Shown here in pieces: positions 47,501-56,222 of a stretch of DNA of 64,000 nucleotides. The notes below the pieces were generated by a model that was not told the DNA's origin, searched no databases, and worked only from the letters and a program-made list of their open reading frames with translations. The DNA lies in NCBI GenBank assembly GCA_031841125.1, contig CM063112.1:30282603-30346602 (forward strand), in the 5' to 3' direction. Position 1 is the stretch's first letter; each line of letters begins with the position of its first letter. The stretch comes from Acanthococcus lagerstroemiae (Eukaryota > Arthropoda > Insecta > Hemiptera > Eriococcidae). The position numbers and the translations under genes were made by a program.

Positions 47501-50500
47501 TCGTTGTTTGGCTGAATTTTGAGGTAACACAGGGTGGCCACTTTTCTCCGAGAATAAAATTCCCTGACTTTTCCAGTCCATTTTCCAATTTTTTCGTAAC
47601 AAATAGGTGTGTAAAAATAGGTTATCTGTTTGCGATATAACTTTTTTCTGACGACTTTTTCCTCCACTTCCAATATTTTGTGATTTTCTAGGCAACAATA
47701 ATGTTGAGACAGAAAGAGAGTTCTAGAAAGAAAAAAGCATTCATTCCTTTCACATAAGAAACAATCAATTCATTTTGCAAAGTTTCTCATATTAATAATA
47801 TACTCGTATGTGAATACTCAAAAATATTCAGCATAGTCATATTAGAACACCATTTTGTGGGGAAAGGAAAAAAAAAGGGGGGAAAAACGGACTCAAAAAT
47901 ATTTGGCATTGTTAAATTCGAGCACCATTTTGAGAGAAGATAATTGTTATTCATAATAATTGACTCAAAAGTTATTTGGTCCAAATTAAAACACGTTTCC
48001 GAATACAAACAATTTTAATGTAAAGATCTTATTTCCGATTCCAACTCGTCAATTTTTTGACGAACTTCATCAAGCACCCATCTCTTCTACGCCTCGAGTA
48101 CTTTCATTTTCTCGTGAGCTTTTCGTTTTTCGGCTGCTGCTTTTGATGTCGCATCCTTTTCTTGACTCTTCCTTTGAAACGCATCTTTGTAAAGGGCATT
48201 TGCATTGTGCGCAGCATAAATAAAACTCTTCGTCACATGAATGTTTGACATTCCACCATGATACATCAGTGCATCATATACTTGTCTCTAACCCACAAGA
48301 CATTCTTGGGAAAGATTTTCAAAGTCTCATTATTTACAGAAAATCCTCTTTCAGCAAAAGCGTTTCCATATGAAAGAATCAATATCATCTTGAGGAAATT
48401 AATCACAGGTGTAAACTGAACTTCATTAGGAATTACACTCAACCAAAAATCTTCAAGTCTTTGTCCCGAAAAATTTTGCACTTTTTGTTCAAATAAGGGT
48501 TTCTTCTAGATTTCAATCAAGTTACTTTTCACCCTATCTGCCAGCTGACAGGAGCGCCACGTATGTTCCACAAAAATATCCAAGGCTTTGTCCATTCTTG
48601 AATGCTTCAATGTAGGTAACAATGCAACTGATGGGTCAAAACACGAGATCCTCTTCGTCAAGGGATATATTAAAGGAGAATTTTTCTTCAGTTAGGCACA
48701 GAACTCTATGAAAGCGTTGCGACAATCCTTACGAAATTGCAGTTCTTCAATATTGCCTAACAAATATAACTGTTCAAATTATTGGGGGAAAATGTTCAAT
48801 TGAGTCTGACAGAGAAAATTGTACAATATTTTACATCATAAAATTTTCTTCAAAATTCCCTGACTTTTCCAGGTCTCACAGAATTCCCTAACTTCCAGGA
48901 TTTCCAGAAAAGTGGCCGCCCTGTAACAGAACTGGTAGGCAATTCACTCAGTTTTTCCGGTCTGAAAAGGTGTTACGGAGCCGTGTTTCTCAAACTGTGA
49001 TATATGAACTCCCAGGGGTGCTTGAGACCTTAATCAATGAAAATAATTTGTGGAATGGGACGAAGTAGCAATGCAAACAAGACAGCAAATTATGTACGGA
49101 GTCCAATTTTTAGGAAACCAGACAGGTCCTAAAATCAAAAACTATCGGATTCGAGTCTTTCTCAATTTTTCCGGTTAACACTAGCATACGATCACGTAAA
49201 AAGAATAACAAATTTTCATGAAAAATGAATCATTTTTTGTGAAACTAGCTTCCCAGTGATGAATTGTGCTTCCCCATGAGAAATCTCAAAGTCTGTGCCC
49301 CTTCTATTTAGCTAGGGGTAAGTGACGGAGCAGTGACGAATTCAGATTCTTCATAAAGCAGAATTGTAATTCTGCTGGATATAAGCTTTTCAAAGTAACT
49401 TGAAGCTTTGAAATAAAAACTAGCAAAATATCTTCTTTTTTATTATTATTAAATTTGGATTTCAAAGGGCCCATCTGGATCAAGTCAAACATGGAATGCA
49501 ATTTTTGAAGTCAGCTACCAGGGAAATCCCAGTTTTGATAGTTACATTAGATTTCGTAAACTAAATTAGTTTAGCACACGTGGAGTCGTCTTTCGGGTCA
49601 TTTGTGGCGAAGAGAGAAAGGTAATTCGTTCAGAGGACTCACATTTTGCCTGACAACAGCTTTTTGTACCAAGGTCACCTTTAAATTGAAAATTGAAACG
49701 GATTACTTTTCACTTCAATGCGAAACTTAGATTTCGGGAACCCAAATAGAGCCAGATGTAACATGTTATTGAAATATAAGAAATTAATGATCCCAATAAT
49801 CACATTTCGGTTTTCCTAATAAAGTTAATTACACCACACATCCGCATAAAAAACAATGGGATGAGATTATACGACTCTAGCTGTATTTTGAATGCTGGAT
49901 ACGATAACGTTAACCATTTTTCTCGAGAACCTCTCGTTTTCCATATTCAAAATTAAAATTTTAATAAAATGTTCAATTTTTATTCCTTTTTATCGTCCAG
50001 GAATAGCTGCACTGATACGGATAACTATACTGAACGCTTATAGTTGTTCAATCAGTAGTATCATCTTGATGATATTGAAATTTGCATTTACGATAGGAGA
50101 TAGGGAAAAAATGAACTACATATAATCAAAAAACAACATCGGCATTAAATTCCTCGTTCAAAATACATACAGAATCATATATTCTCATGTTATTGTTTTT
50201 AAGAAAAATCTCAAATTGTTCTGTAGTGTTATACCCCCCCTTCTCTAAATGAAAATTTGATTTTGGGGACTAACGTCCGGAAAGGATGAAGAACAGAATA
50301 TTCGAAACCAGCGATCCAAAAACCCCAATTTCTCAAGCCAAGTTAACTGCGCTCCTCAGAAGACTAAAGTTTTGATCAGATGCCCAAACTAAGGCCAGAA
50401 TGGAAATCTGAGCAGATACCCGAACTCGAAATCAGCGACACAAGAAACTCTAATTTGAATAGTTCACTCGATAACTTTCCATTTAAAACCATTAAAAAGT

Positions 50501-53500
50501 TGAAATATCGTTTCGGTCCCCCTTTTAGGGAACCGGAAATGCTTTTACCTCAAAAGAAACTACACCAGCTGCTTCAAGATTCTCTTTGGCCCCCATGTCG
50601 ATCTGACTTCACAAAGTACAAGAAGAGGGCGGCACAATGTAAAATATCCAGTACGTTCTTCCAATAGAGTACATGATCTCAAAAAATCTTGGGGGTTGTA
50701 ATATGACATGCAACTAAATCGGTGACCAGTATGGAACCAAAACGTTTGAGAAACACTGACATGAACCAACTATACTCCATCCGAGTTAAGAATGCCCGTC
50801 AATCAAAATCCAGTAAGCATTTCGATGTACCGAAGGGAAAGGAAAATTGCGTCGATTCACACTACGCAACGCAGTGCAGCAAATTAAAACGAAGTCTTCC
50901 ACATGAAATCAATTCCCAGTTCATTTTCTCAAGTTTGCTGATAACGATTGAAAACGAATATTTTTCTGTCAGAAAGAGCTCCGCACATCACTTTTCTCTC
51001 GGCAATTTTGTGTTCTAACATTCCAATGCTAAACAGTGTGAACGTCTCTTTGATTGAGGGGGATTCTCAACTCGGATGGAGTATAGAAATTACCATAGCC
51101 TTTGGTCAAATAGTTACACCAGCAGCTGCTTAGTTTCAATGAAGTACTCAACGGTGGACCCGCTTGTCTTTCTCAAGTTCCAACTGAGGCATCAGAAGAC
51201 CCAACCGACAAATAAAAAAAGAAAACGGGAGCTCTTCAGACCGAAACACGTATTCGGGACTCAGATCACGTTAGTAAAACAACATATGTTTTCGAAGGCC
51301 ACGCTTCTTCCCGAACGTAATCATGACGCACACAAGATGCGCTGAAGTACGACAGGAACACCCAATATGCTAATTAGATTTACTATTGTTTCAATTACGC
51401 AGTGCCATGCTACATTACGTTGGGCAACCTTCTGGGAGAAGAATCATTTTACTATTGTGTACGCAATCAACATAAAAACTAAATAGTTGGAGGATAGCTA
51501 CAAATACCTTTTCCATAACAGAACACTTCGATCGTGCGATTGAACATTTCACACATCGCTTGAATTTCGATATGATTGCCGTGGGTGATATCGAGACGCT
51601 TGCGATTGATGTAAGTATTGAAGTCCTCGGTCACGTACTGCGAATAGTAATCACGATTGGCGGCCTACAAGTGAGACAGAACAGAACTAGAAATGTGGAC
51701 GAGATTTAAACTACTTCTAACGAGAGTACCAGAAATATTAGTAAGTTAGAGATCATTCAGTCTTCCTAGTAGGATGCACTGGATTCCACTTCGGCAGTGT
51801 TACAACTAATGTAACACTGTTCGAACTATCCAGGACCGATTGATATCCGCGGTAATGAGTAACAGGAAAGTGATTGATCTCAAACGAAAGGATATATCAA
51901 CTGGAGGCAAACATCACAATACATACTATGTAGTCCATACACTGCTTGCGAACAATATCGTGCATCTCCTGATCCCCAAAAACTTGATCAGACACTGCTC
52001 TGAATAAACAAGCGCCATCTTCTTTCATATTCTTCACAATGAAGCCACGATTTCGCATTCGTTTCTCGAATATTCTATCACGCTGTAAAAAATAATAAAA
52101 TTTCAATACCAACTGAAACGCCGTACACGTATTGTCAATGACAGCCACGGGCATCTGGATATTAATTTCATAATGGACCCGTTCAAACGCTTGTCAATGT
52201 AGAAGCAAAATGGCGGACTAATCAAAAATACCCTCATGAAGCTGCTACAATCAGAAGTACGAAAAATTGAATACTTCAGCTTCAAACTCTTCATCGAAAT
52301 CTCCGAAACAAAATTTTCAAACACGATCGCTTTCCTGAACTTTAGCTCGGTTTTAGAATTTCAATCAGAAAAAGAGTATCTCAAAAGTTCGTACTTCCAC
52401 CCATTCCGCTTCGGAGCACTGTCCCATATTGGGGCCATATTCATCACCACTGTTATAGCCTGCACTGGTATCTTCTAAAGCAGACGATGGCCCAGCTTTG
52501 GGAGACGAACTGGGTGAATCGGTCCATGAACGTGGAGACCCATTCACTCGTTCTCTGAGCTTATTACTGCGAGATGTTCTGCAACAAACAGGCGAAATTA
52601 GCCTTCCGTTACTGAGCCAGTCTTGTAATACTTGCGAAAAGGATAACTTACCTCAGAGGACTCGATTTATGCCTCCGTTTCCCACTACTCGGGCCACTCT
52701 CTAACGAGTCTTGAGAACTTCGCTTTTCTTCGCGGTTCTGCCAACAACATTGACTACTGTTCAGGCATTGAGCTCGTTCAATCTGGAAAAACAATTTGAA
52801 ACATGCTCAATTCCCGTCATTTGCAAAACAAGCGTGAAAATACAGCAAGAATAACTATTGACGTGAAATGCATAAGAACTGAAGCAAGTGGCACAAAATA
52901 TACAAACGTATCTTCGCATGAAACAATACAGATCAATTTTCAAGTGCAAGACGTTGCAACATTTGTTTCCGCAACACAATGTCGCAAATACGCGCTAGAA
53001 TCTCCACACCTATCTACTACAAATCGTTGCTGAGATTCCAGTTATGAAAGACATTCAACGAAGAATCACGTTTCTAACATGTAACTTTCCTTCTCATTAC
53101 TAATGGTAACTTCTAATTAAATAATCCAATGATAAGAAAAACCCAAAACAGCAGATTAGTTCGTATCAGCAAGACAATTTGATCCCTCAAAATTATTAAT
53201 GACTCATATTTGCCAATAAATGTAATTTCCCGTTAATGAAGTACGAATTATGAGCAATAAACGAAAATAGAGAAAAACGCAATAAAACGCTTCTGCTACT
53301 GGTAGGCCACTCGAGCACATCCAAGAGTTCCATTTTCTTGTCATTCATTAACTTTACATGAAAATTAATCCTATACTTCAGGAACTAACCAGATGACATT
53401 AGGGTTTACTAGGTTTAGAAGTCAAAGGTTACTTCATATCAATTCACGCTGTACCACTCGAATGTAGTACGTAACAGGTATTGTATGAGCTGGAATTCTT

Positions 53501-53702
53501 CTCAAATTGCATTCCAACTCTCAAAATCCACTTACACTAACACAAAATGATACACATGAATCAACGGTACACTCCGTTCACATACCTGTGGAAGAGATTG
53601 AATCGCATTCAAGGATAATCCATGGTTGTGGTTACTTTGATGCGTTGAATCTGACTTTTCTTCGGTTTTATTATGAGTCTTCTTCGTTGAAAGGATAGTC
53701 AT
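35466..53702 (-). CDS. OTUD5: OTU domain deubiquitinase OTUD5/Duba (nine coding exons)
   Basis: This cysteine protease removes ubiquitin chains. Vertebrate OTUD5 acts in interferon signalling, development and transcription-linked repair. Coding exons in transcript order: 53702-53586, 52782-52652, 52578-52395, 52082-51927, 51664-51508, 46510-46293, 46197-46072, 45990-45786, 35593-35466. All introns are GT-AG and all phases agree, giving 473 residues (human about 570). Residues 1-4 (MTIL) match the human start. An in-frame ATG 54 bases upstream would add a hydrophobic extension and is less likely. Ser126 in GYNSGDEY matches the phosphoserine that activates the human enzyme. The OTU core starts near residue 150; Asp166 and Cys169 ([11 protein letters not shown]) and His276 (GSHYNSI) are the catalytic set. 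DWEATNE and VARESYLQW lie near 332-352. The C-terminus ([19 protein letters not shown]) resembles a ubiquitin-interacting motif. The Gly-rich N-terminal part of the human protein is absent. The identification is very secure. Confidence 0.97.
36125..36689. mobile_element. TIR element in the OTUD5 last intron
   Basis: ATGCCACTCTTAGTAAGATT plus CACTAAAAT (36125-36153) recurs inverted as ATTTTAGTGAATTTCACTAA plus GAGTGGCAT (36661-36689), matching at 27 of 29 positions. The right terminus is itself palindromic (TTAGTGAATTTCACTAA). The 565-bp element has no coding capacity and no clear target duplication. Confidence 0.7.
36735..37910 (+). repeat. Tandem array, 125-157-bp unit, about eight copies, in the OTUD5 last intron
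   Basis: Units are marked by AAAATTGAAAACTGAACTCA-like phrases at 36741, 36889, 37014, 37171, 37318, 37468, about 37595 and 37718. Each is followed by ATATCAGGAGTTCTTCAACC-like text, TTCAGCCAGATTCATAGAAA and GTAGTCACCTAGGGAAATGA. Divergence and indels are high. No frame is conserved. Confidence 0.8.
37911..38448. other. OTUD5 intron sequence
   Basis: Between the tandem array and the foldback element the DNA becomes CpG- and GC-richer (38000-38300). No frame or repeat is recognised. Confidence 0.45.
38449..38605. mobile_element. Foldback MITE with about 75-bp arms
   Basis: The arms read inward CCCTACACAC, AGTATAATGG, CGCCATTTTGGCGCACACCG, GCCCGT and CCGAAT from the left, and pair with the inverted right arm (ATTCGGTA, ACGGGCGCGGTGTGAGCC, AAAATGGTGAGCCATTATAC, GTGTGTAGGG). 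Almost the entire 157 bp can form one hairpin with mismatches. TGGCAGT occurs close to both edges (38439-38445 and 38612-38618), offset from the termini. Non-coding. Confidence 0.8.
38753..39012. mobile_element. hAT-like MITE with 8-bp target duplication
   Basis: The ends are CAGTGGCGTAGCCAGGA and TCCTGGCTACTTCACTG, 15 of 17 bases inverted-matching. The flanks ATGGCATC (38745-38752) and ATGGCATT (39013-39020) are an 8-bp target duplication with one change, as hAT transposition makes. The interior has two C runs and a (TAA)n tract at 38948-38972. Confidence 0.85.
39013..39576. other. OTUD5 intron sequence
   Basis: No gene or element is recognised here. Confidence 0.5.
39577..41193 (-). pseudogene. 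CR1/Jockey-like LINE reverse transcriptase, 5'-truncated
   Basis: The minus strand encodes [90 protein letters not shown] and [13 protein letters not shown] (41192-40569). After frameshifts come [14 protein letters not shown] (about 40370) and the C-terminal region (40220-39972: [16 protein letters not shown]). No endonuclease is present. The 3' end carries a TTTCAA-type simple-repeat tail (39577-39602 on the plus strand), common in CR1-like elements. The YADD box is intact, but frameshifts after it kill the copy. It lies in the OTUD5 last intron, in the same orientation as the gene. Confidence 0.88.
41194..42065. other. OTUD5 intron sequence
   Basis: No gene or element is recognised. TTTGTTCACCTTTCTCTCTTTTTT-like pyrimidine text is duplicated near 41372 and 41418. 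Confidence 0.45.
42066..45110 (+). pseudogene. Non-LTR retrotransposon (EEP endonuclease + reverse transcriptase), degraded
   Basis: This is the same family as the minus-strand element at 5050-8845, here lying antisense to OTUD5 in its last intron. Endonuclease: 42111-42476 ([33 protein letters not shown]) and 42522-42782 ([17 protein letters not shown]). Reverse transcriptase: 43800-44280 ([26 protein letters not shown]-stop-GDP), then [13 protein letters not shown] (about 44330) and a thumb region (44496-44786: [20 protein letters not shown]). The C-terminus is [17 protein letters not shown] and ends at 45028. Stops and frameshifts are frequent, and it is interrupted at 43617-43745. It ends in an A/T-rich tail near 45110. 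Confidence 0.9.
43617..43745 (-). pseudogene. Short LINE C-terminal fragment nested in another LINE
   Basis: The flanking LINE reading jumps from NKILELR to a later segment across about 130 bp. The minus strand of this insert encodes [16 protein letters not shown], the kind of C-terminal peptide (DRxxWRxxxN) found in LINEs of this class. It is therefore an independent, extremely truncated insertion. Confidence 0.5.
45111..45785. other. OTUD5 intron sequence
   Basis: No gene or element is recognised between the LINE tail and OTUD5 exon 8. Confidence 0.5.
45786..45990 (-). CDS. OTUD5: OTUD5 exon 8 (residues 364-432)
   Basis: 205 bp, a Ser/Thr/Pro-rich linker ending PPECF and the first base of a Gly codon. 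The donor is GTACGT. Phase and the CFG-x-x-DWDD junction (human AFG-x-NDWDD) support the join to exon 9 across a 10.2-kb intron. Confidence 0.88.
46072..46197 (-). CDS. OTUD5: OTUD5 exon 7 (residues 322-363)
   Basis: 126 bp, phase 0 at both ends. Encodes [20 protein letters not shown], then [10 protein letters not shown], a nearly invariant block of OTUD5. Acceptor ATCTTACAG, donor GTAAGT. Confidence 0.95.
46293..46510 (-). CDS. OTUD5: OTUD5 exon 6 with catalytic His (residues 249-321)
   Basis: 218 bp. Encodes [20 protein letters not shown], with His276, then [20 protein letters not shown]. Acceptor ATCTACCAG, donor GTAAGA. Confidence 0.95.
46511..47529. other. OTUD5 intron 5, proximal part
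   Basis: No gene is recognised. From about 47030 to 47370 weak short-period repetition is seen (AGTCTTA and ATCTAAC alternating every 40-70 bp), too diverged to define a unit. Confidence 0.4.
47530..48923 (-). pseudogene. hAT-type DNA transposon with broken transposase
   Basis: The termini are CAGGGTGGCCACTTTTCT (47530-47547) and AGAAAAGTGGCCGCCCTG (48906-48923), inverted with one mismatch and flanked by TAACA on both sides. The minus strand encodes transposase pieces: a block with [18 protein letters not shown] and [17 protein letters not shown] (about 48680-48510), then [18 protein letters not shown] (about 48390-48340), the dimerisation-region motif of hAT-like proteins. Last comes a Lys/Glu/Ala-rich C-terminal stretch (about 48270-48010). 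Internal stops occur, and the N-terminal zinc finger and catalytic core are missing. It is an internally deleted relic in OTUD5 intron 5. Confidence 0.82.
48924..49830. other. OTUD5 intron 5 sequence
   Basis: No gene or element is recognised. Confidence 0.5.
49831..50229 (-). mobile_element. Small TIR element (MITE-like), family A, copy 2
   Basis: This is the inverted counterpart of 2261-2682. Its ends are ACACCACACA (49831) and TGTTCTGTAGTGT (50217-50229). The shared interior includes TCTCGTTTTCCATATTCAAA and ATCATCTTGATGATATTGAA in the opposite sense. It is about 20 bp shorter than copy 1 through small indels. Confidence 0.8.
50230..51507. other. OTUD5 intron 5 sequence
   Basis: Short open frames on the plus strand (50380-50667, 50722-51018) have no recognised domain. 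No RNA gene or repeat is seen. Confidence 0.45.
51508..51664 (-). CDS. OTUD5: OTUD5 exon 5 (residues 197-249)
   Basis: 157 bp. Encodes [20 protein letters not shown] and [20 protein letters not shown], closely matching the human OTU domain. Ends one base into codon 249 before a GTATTT donor. The next intron is about 5 kb and contains a broken hAT element and a MITE. Confidence 0.95.
51927..52082 (-). CDS. OTUD5: OTUD5 exon 4 with catalytic Asp and Cys (residues 145-196)
   Basis: 156 bp, phase 0 at both ends. Encodes [19 protein letters not shown], with the catalytic Asp166 and Cys169, then [20 protein letters not shown]. Acceptor TTTTTTACAG, donor GTATGT. Confidence 0.95.
52395..52578 (-). 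CDS. OTUD5: OTUD5 exon 3 with GYNSGDEY motif (residues 83-144)
   Basis: Acceptor TTGTTGCAG; donor GTACGA, chosen because it keeps phase 0 into exon 4. It carries the conserved GYNSGDEY motif; Ser126 sits in a CK2-type context (Ser with Glu at +3). The intron before it is only 73 bp. Confidence 0.88.
52652..52782 (-). CDS. OTUD5: OTUD5 exon 2 (residues 40-83)
   Basis: Acceptor TTTTTCCAG, donor GTAAGT; 131 bp, ending two bases into codon 83. It encodes a Ser/Arg-rich linker ([11 protein letters not shown]) corresponding to the disordered region before the OTU core in human OTUD5. The intron before it is 803 bp. Confidence 0.88.
52783..53585. other. OTUD5 intron 1
   Basis: 803 bp of ordinary intron DNA without recognised elements. 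The donor is GTATGT at 53585 and the acceptor TTTTTCCAG at 52783. Confidence 0.7.
53586..53702 (-). CDS. OTUD5: OTUD5 exon 1 (residues 1-39)
   Basis: Starts MTILSTKK, with A at position -3 of the ATG. Ends at CCACAG before a GTATGT donor, phase 0. Residues 5-39 are polar and low-complexity. Confidence 0.9.
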
Positions 53703-54050
53703 ATTTACAGTGCATACTCCCGTGCAGAATTGAAGAAAAACAATGAAGATCAGCACATAATACGATTAATGTGAAATTAAAATAAAATTAACTCGCAGAA
53801 AGTCATGAACCTCACGAAACTCTTCGTCTATTAACCATCAAATCCACGAAGTGGGAACGGGAAGAGAAGAAAATTCCTCAGTGATACACAAAAGGATGCA
53901 TGGTGTACGGGGCAGACACGCAAAACCTACCCACTATCACTGCACACTGTTGTCAGATAACTTTTCTACGGAATTGAAAGTTTCACCGAAATCGTGAAAC
54001 ATCAACTTTGTTGTTATTTTAGTAAACAAAGCGAATATAGGAGCGCTAAC

Positions 54051-54173
54051 GGTGGATTTACATTCGAGTCGGCGACATGTCACAGACAAACTTTTAACAT
54101 TTCAGCGTAACTTTTGAATGTTAAAAGTTTGTCCGCGACATGTCGCCGACTCGAATGTAAATCCAAATCCACC
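54051..54173. repeat. Long inverted repeat upstream of OTUD5
   Basis: Left arm GGTGGATTTACATTCGAGTC, GGCGACATGTC, GACAAACTTTTAACAT (54051-54100) pairs with the right arm ATGTTAAAAGTTTGTCCGCG, ACATGTCGCCGACTCGAATG, TAAATCCAAATCCACC (54118-54173), with a 17-base loop. Pairing is nearly complete apart from a few mismatches and a 6-base duplication at the outer end of the right arm. It sits about 350 bp upstream of the OTUD5 start codon, in the likely promoter region. It may be a foldback element. Confidence 0.85.
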
Positions 54174-54464
54174 ATAAGATCTGTAATGAAAAATCTAGGG
54201 GAAAAATTACCAGCAGCGTATTCTCATATTCTGTATTCTGGCTAGCCAGCCAAAAACCAAAAGTTGAAAGCCGTACTCAGCCAAAATTTTCATCATGAAG
54301 CCAAAGTACAAGTCAGCTTTTTGTAATCCCGAAAAAATTAATGTATGCGACAGCTACAAGCCGAAATGCCGAAACCTATAAAGCTATATTAAACCATTAA
54401 ACCGTATATTTTCTCAAGGTCAAAAGTTCAAGTCCAAAGCTGAATTTTTGGGCCGCAATACACT

Positions 54465-54640
54465 CAGGCGCGAATTTAGAAAGAGGTGGTGGGGGGATAC
54501 AGTAGCGGCAGTGACCTTCGTGGTGTGTAATGAGCGTACAATTCTTCATTTTTTTATTCTTTTTTTCCCCCCTATTATTGCGTTAAAAATATTCAGCCAA
54601 GGGGGGCATGTACCCCATGCCCTCCTTGGATCCACCACTG
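54465..54640. mobile_element. hAT-like MITE with perfect 8-bp target duplication
   Basis: The element starts CAGGCGCGAATTTAG and ends CTTGGATCCACCACTG. It is flanked by identical AATACACT at 54457-54464 and 54641-54648, the 8-bp duplication expected of hAT-type insertion. 176 bp, no coding capacity. It lies upstream of OTUD5. Confidence 0.85.
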
Positions 54641-54659
54641 AATACACTGAAAATTACTG

Positions 54660-56170
54660 CTTGAATACCTTATTTTAGTGCTAAGCTTCATTTCTAATAA
54701 AAATGTTGAATTATTGATCACCATTACAAAAATGTTGAATATTACAAAAAAATAAACTTGGAAATCAGAACTGAAATATGAAATGTGGTAGGGATGCGGT
54801 TAAGTGATAATAAAAGGGGGTAGGGGTGGACATGCGCATATCACATAAATATCTTAAAATAACCCTGGAATGGAGTCCTTCTGATTTTGTCATTGTTAAA
54901 ATATCCCAAAAATTAAGTGACGGAGTGAATTAAGTGACTATTTTCCTATCAGTTAGCATCAACTCTGCGTTGATATTTAATACTGTTCCTTGAAAAATGT
55001 AAATGTCTATCTCGATTCCCAATTTCCAGACATTATCAGAACGTTTCCAATTTGTTTTTTTGGGGGAGGGGTGAGATTTCCATTTTTCGAATTCCAGATT
55101 GAAAATTAAAATGCTTGGAACACTGAACTACCTGATGTATAAAATAACCTCTACTCTCTCTTCTACCCTAATAACCAACTGACCAACATGGCAGTAGGCG
55201 GTCTCAAAGCAGGGCGGGACGTGCCTTTTGATTTTAAATGAGGAAGGAAGAGAATTGTTTATCGTTTTCTAACGAACAACTTATAAATATACAATCCCCC
55301 GATCGAAACTGCATGTTTCTATTAAAAAAATTTCATTTCGAATTATGAAAAATTCTTATACACAACCTAGTCAAGCGAAAAACCAATCATGCAATATACT
55401 TTTATAAGAAAAAGTGTAATAAATAAGTATAAATAGCACGCTACTGCATATATCAGGTTCATCAATGAAATAAGCAAATTCCACGTAGGGTGATGAAAAT
55501 CCGTTTTAATCACTCTGCTTTAACTGATGGATTTGAATCTATTTTTTCTCAGGTGTATGAAAAGTTTTTCCCAAGTTCTTTCATATAGGTTAAACAATGG
55601 AACCTTACCTAATACACTTCTCAAAGAACTCTTTTAGTAGACGATATCAGACTTCACTGATGGGGAGAACAGAGAATTTGACTTTCTCAATTTTCTCTAG
55701 TTAAACGAGTTACCATGATGTATATGAATCATCCGGGAAACTAGTCCGAAACTAAGATGAATACGAAAACTGCATACGTTTCAACTGTTAATCGGTATCA
55801 GTTTTACAAAAATTCCACATTTGCATGTTAGTTCGTGCATGGTTTTATGACGCAATTACAATCATCATTCAACATATCTTTCCTACTTTCCTCAACTCAC
55901 CAAACACTAATACTTCGTTTATAATACTACATCTAACCGATACTTCCAGAATTGAGGAAGCAGCTTACTCCAGGAACATAATATGATCATTTCTACTTCA
56001 CGAAACGAATGAACTTTCATATCCGCGAGTATGAGGAATGATAGTGGTTGACCGGTTCACCTCGTGCATGACTGTTCAAAACTGTACTATGAACACTGGT
56101 GCAAAACTTAGCTTCAGAGAATTCTGACCGTCACGTCGCCCTCTACGTATGAAAAACAGTTAACAGCGCC
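54660..56170. other. Intergenic, nothing recognised
   Basis: AT-rich DNA between the OTUD5 upstream region and the 3' end of the SmB gene. No frame, RNA gene or inverted repeat could be supported. Confidence 0.5.
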
Positions 56171-56180
56171 TCAAAACATA

Positions 56181-56186
56181 TTTATT
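56181..56186 (-). terminator. Polyadenylation signal of the SmB gene
   Basis: AATAAA on the minus strand lies 36 bases after the stop codon at 56223-56225, which implies a very short 3' UTR. Confidence 0.7.
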
Positions 56187-56222
56187 ACAAAATTAATATT
56201 AAATAGGTATGTACATGGTTGT

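Noticed and set aside
50380..51345. Three consecutive plus-strand frames inside OTUD5 intron 5
   Set aside because: No shared family, no splice or promoter support, and ordinary intron composition.
53703..53756. Upstream in-frame ATG as the OTUD5 start
   Set aside because: It would add 18 mostly hydrophobic residues; the downstream ATG begins MTIL, as in vertebrate OTUD5, and has A at -3.
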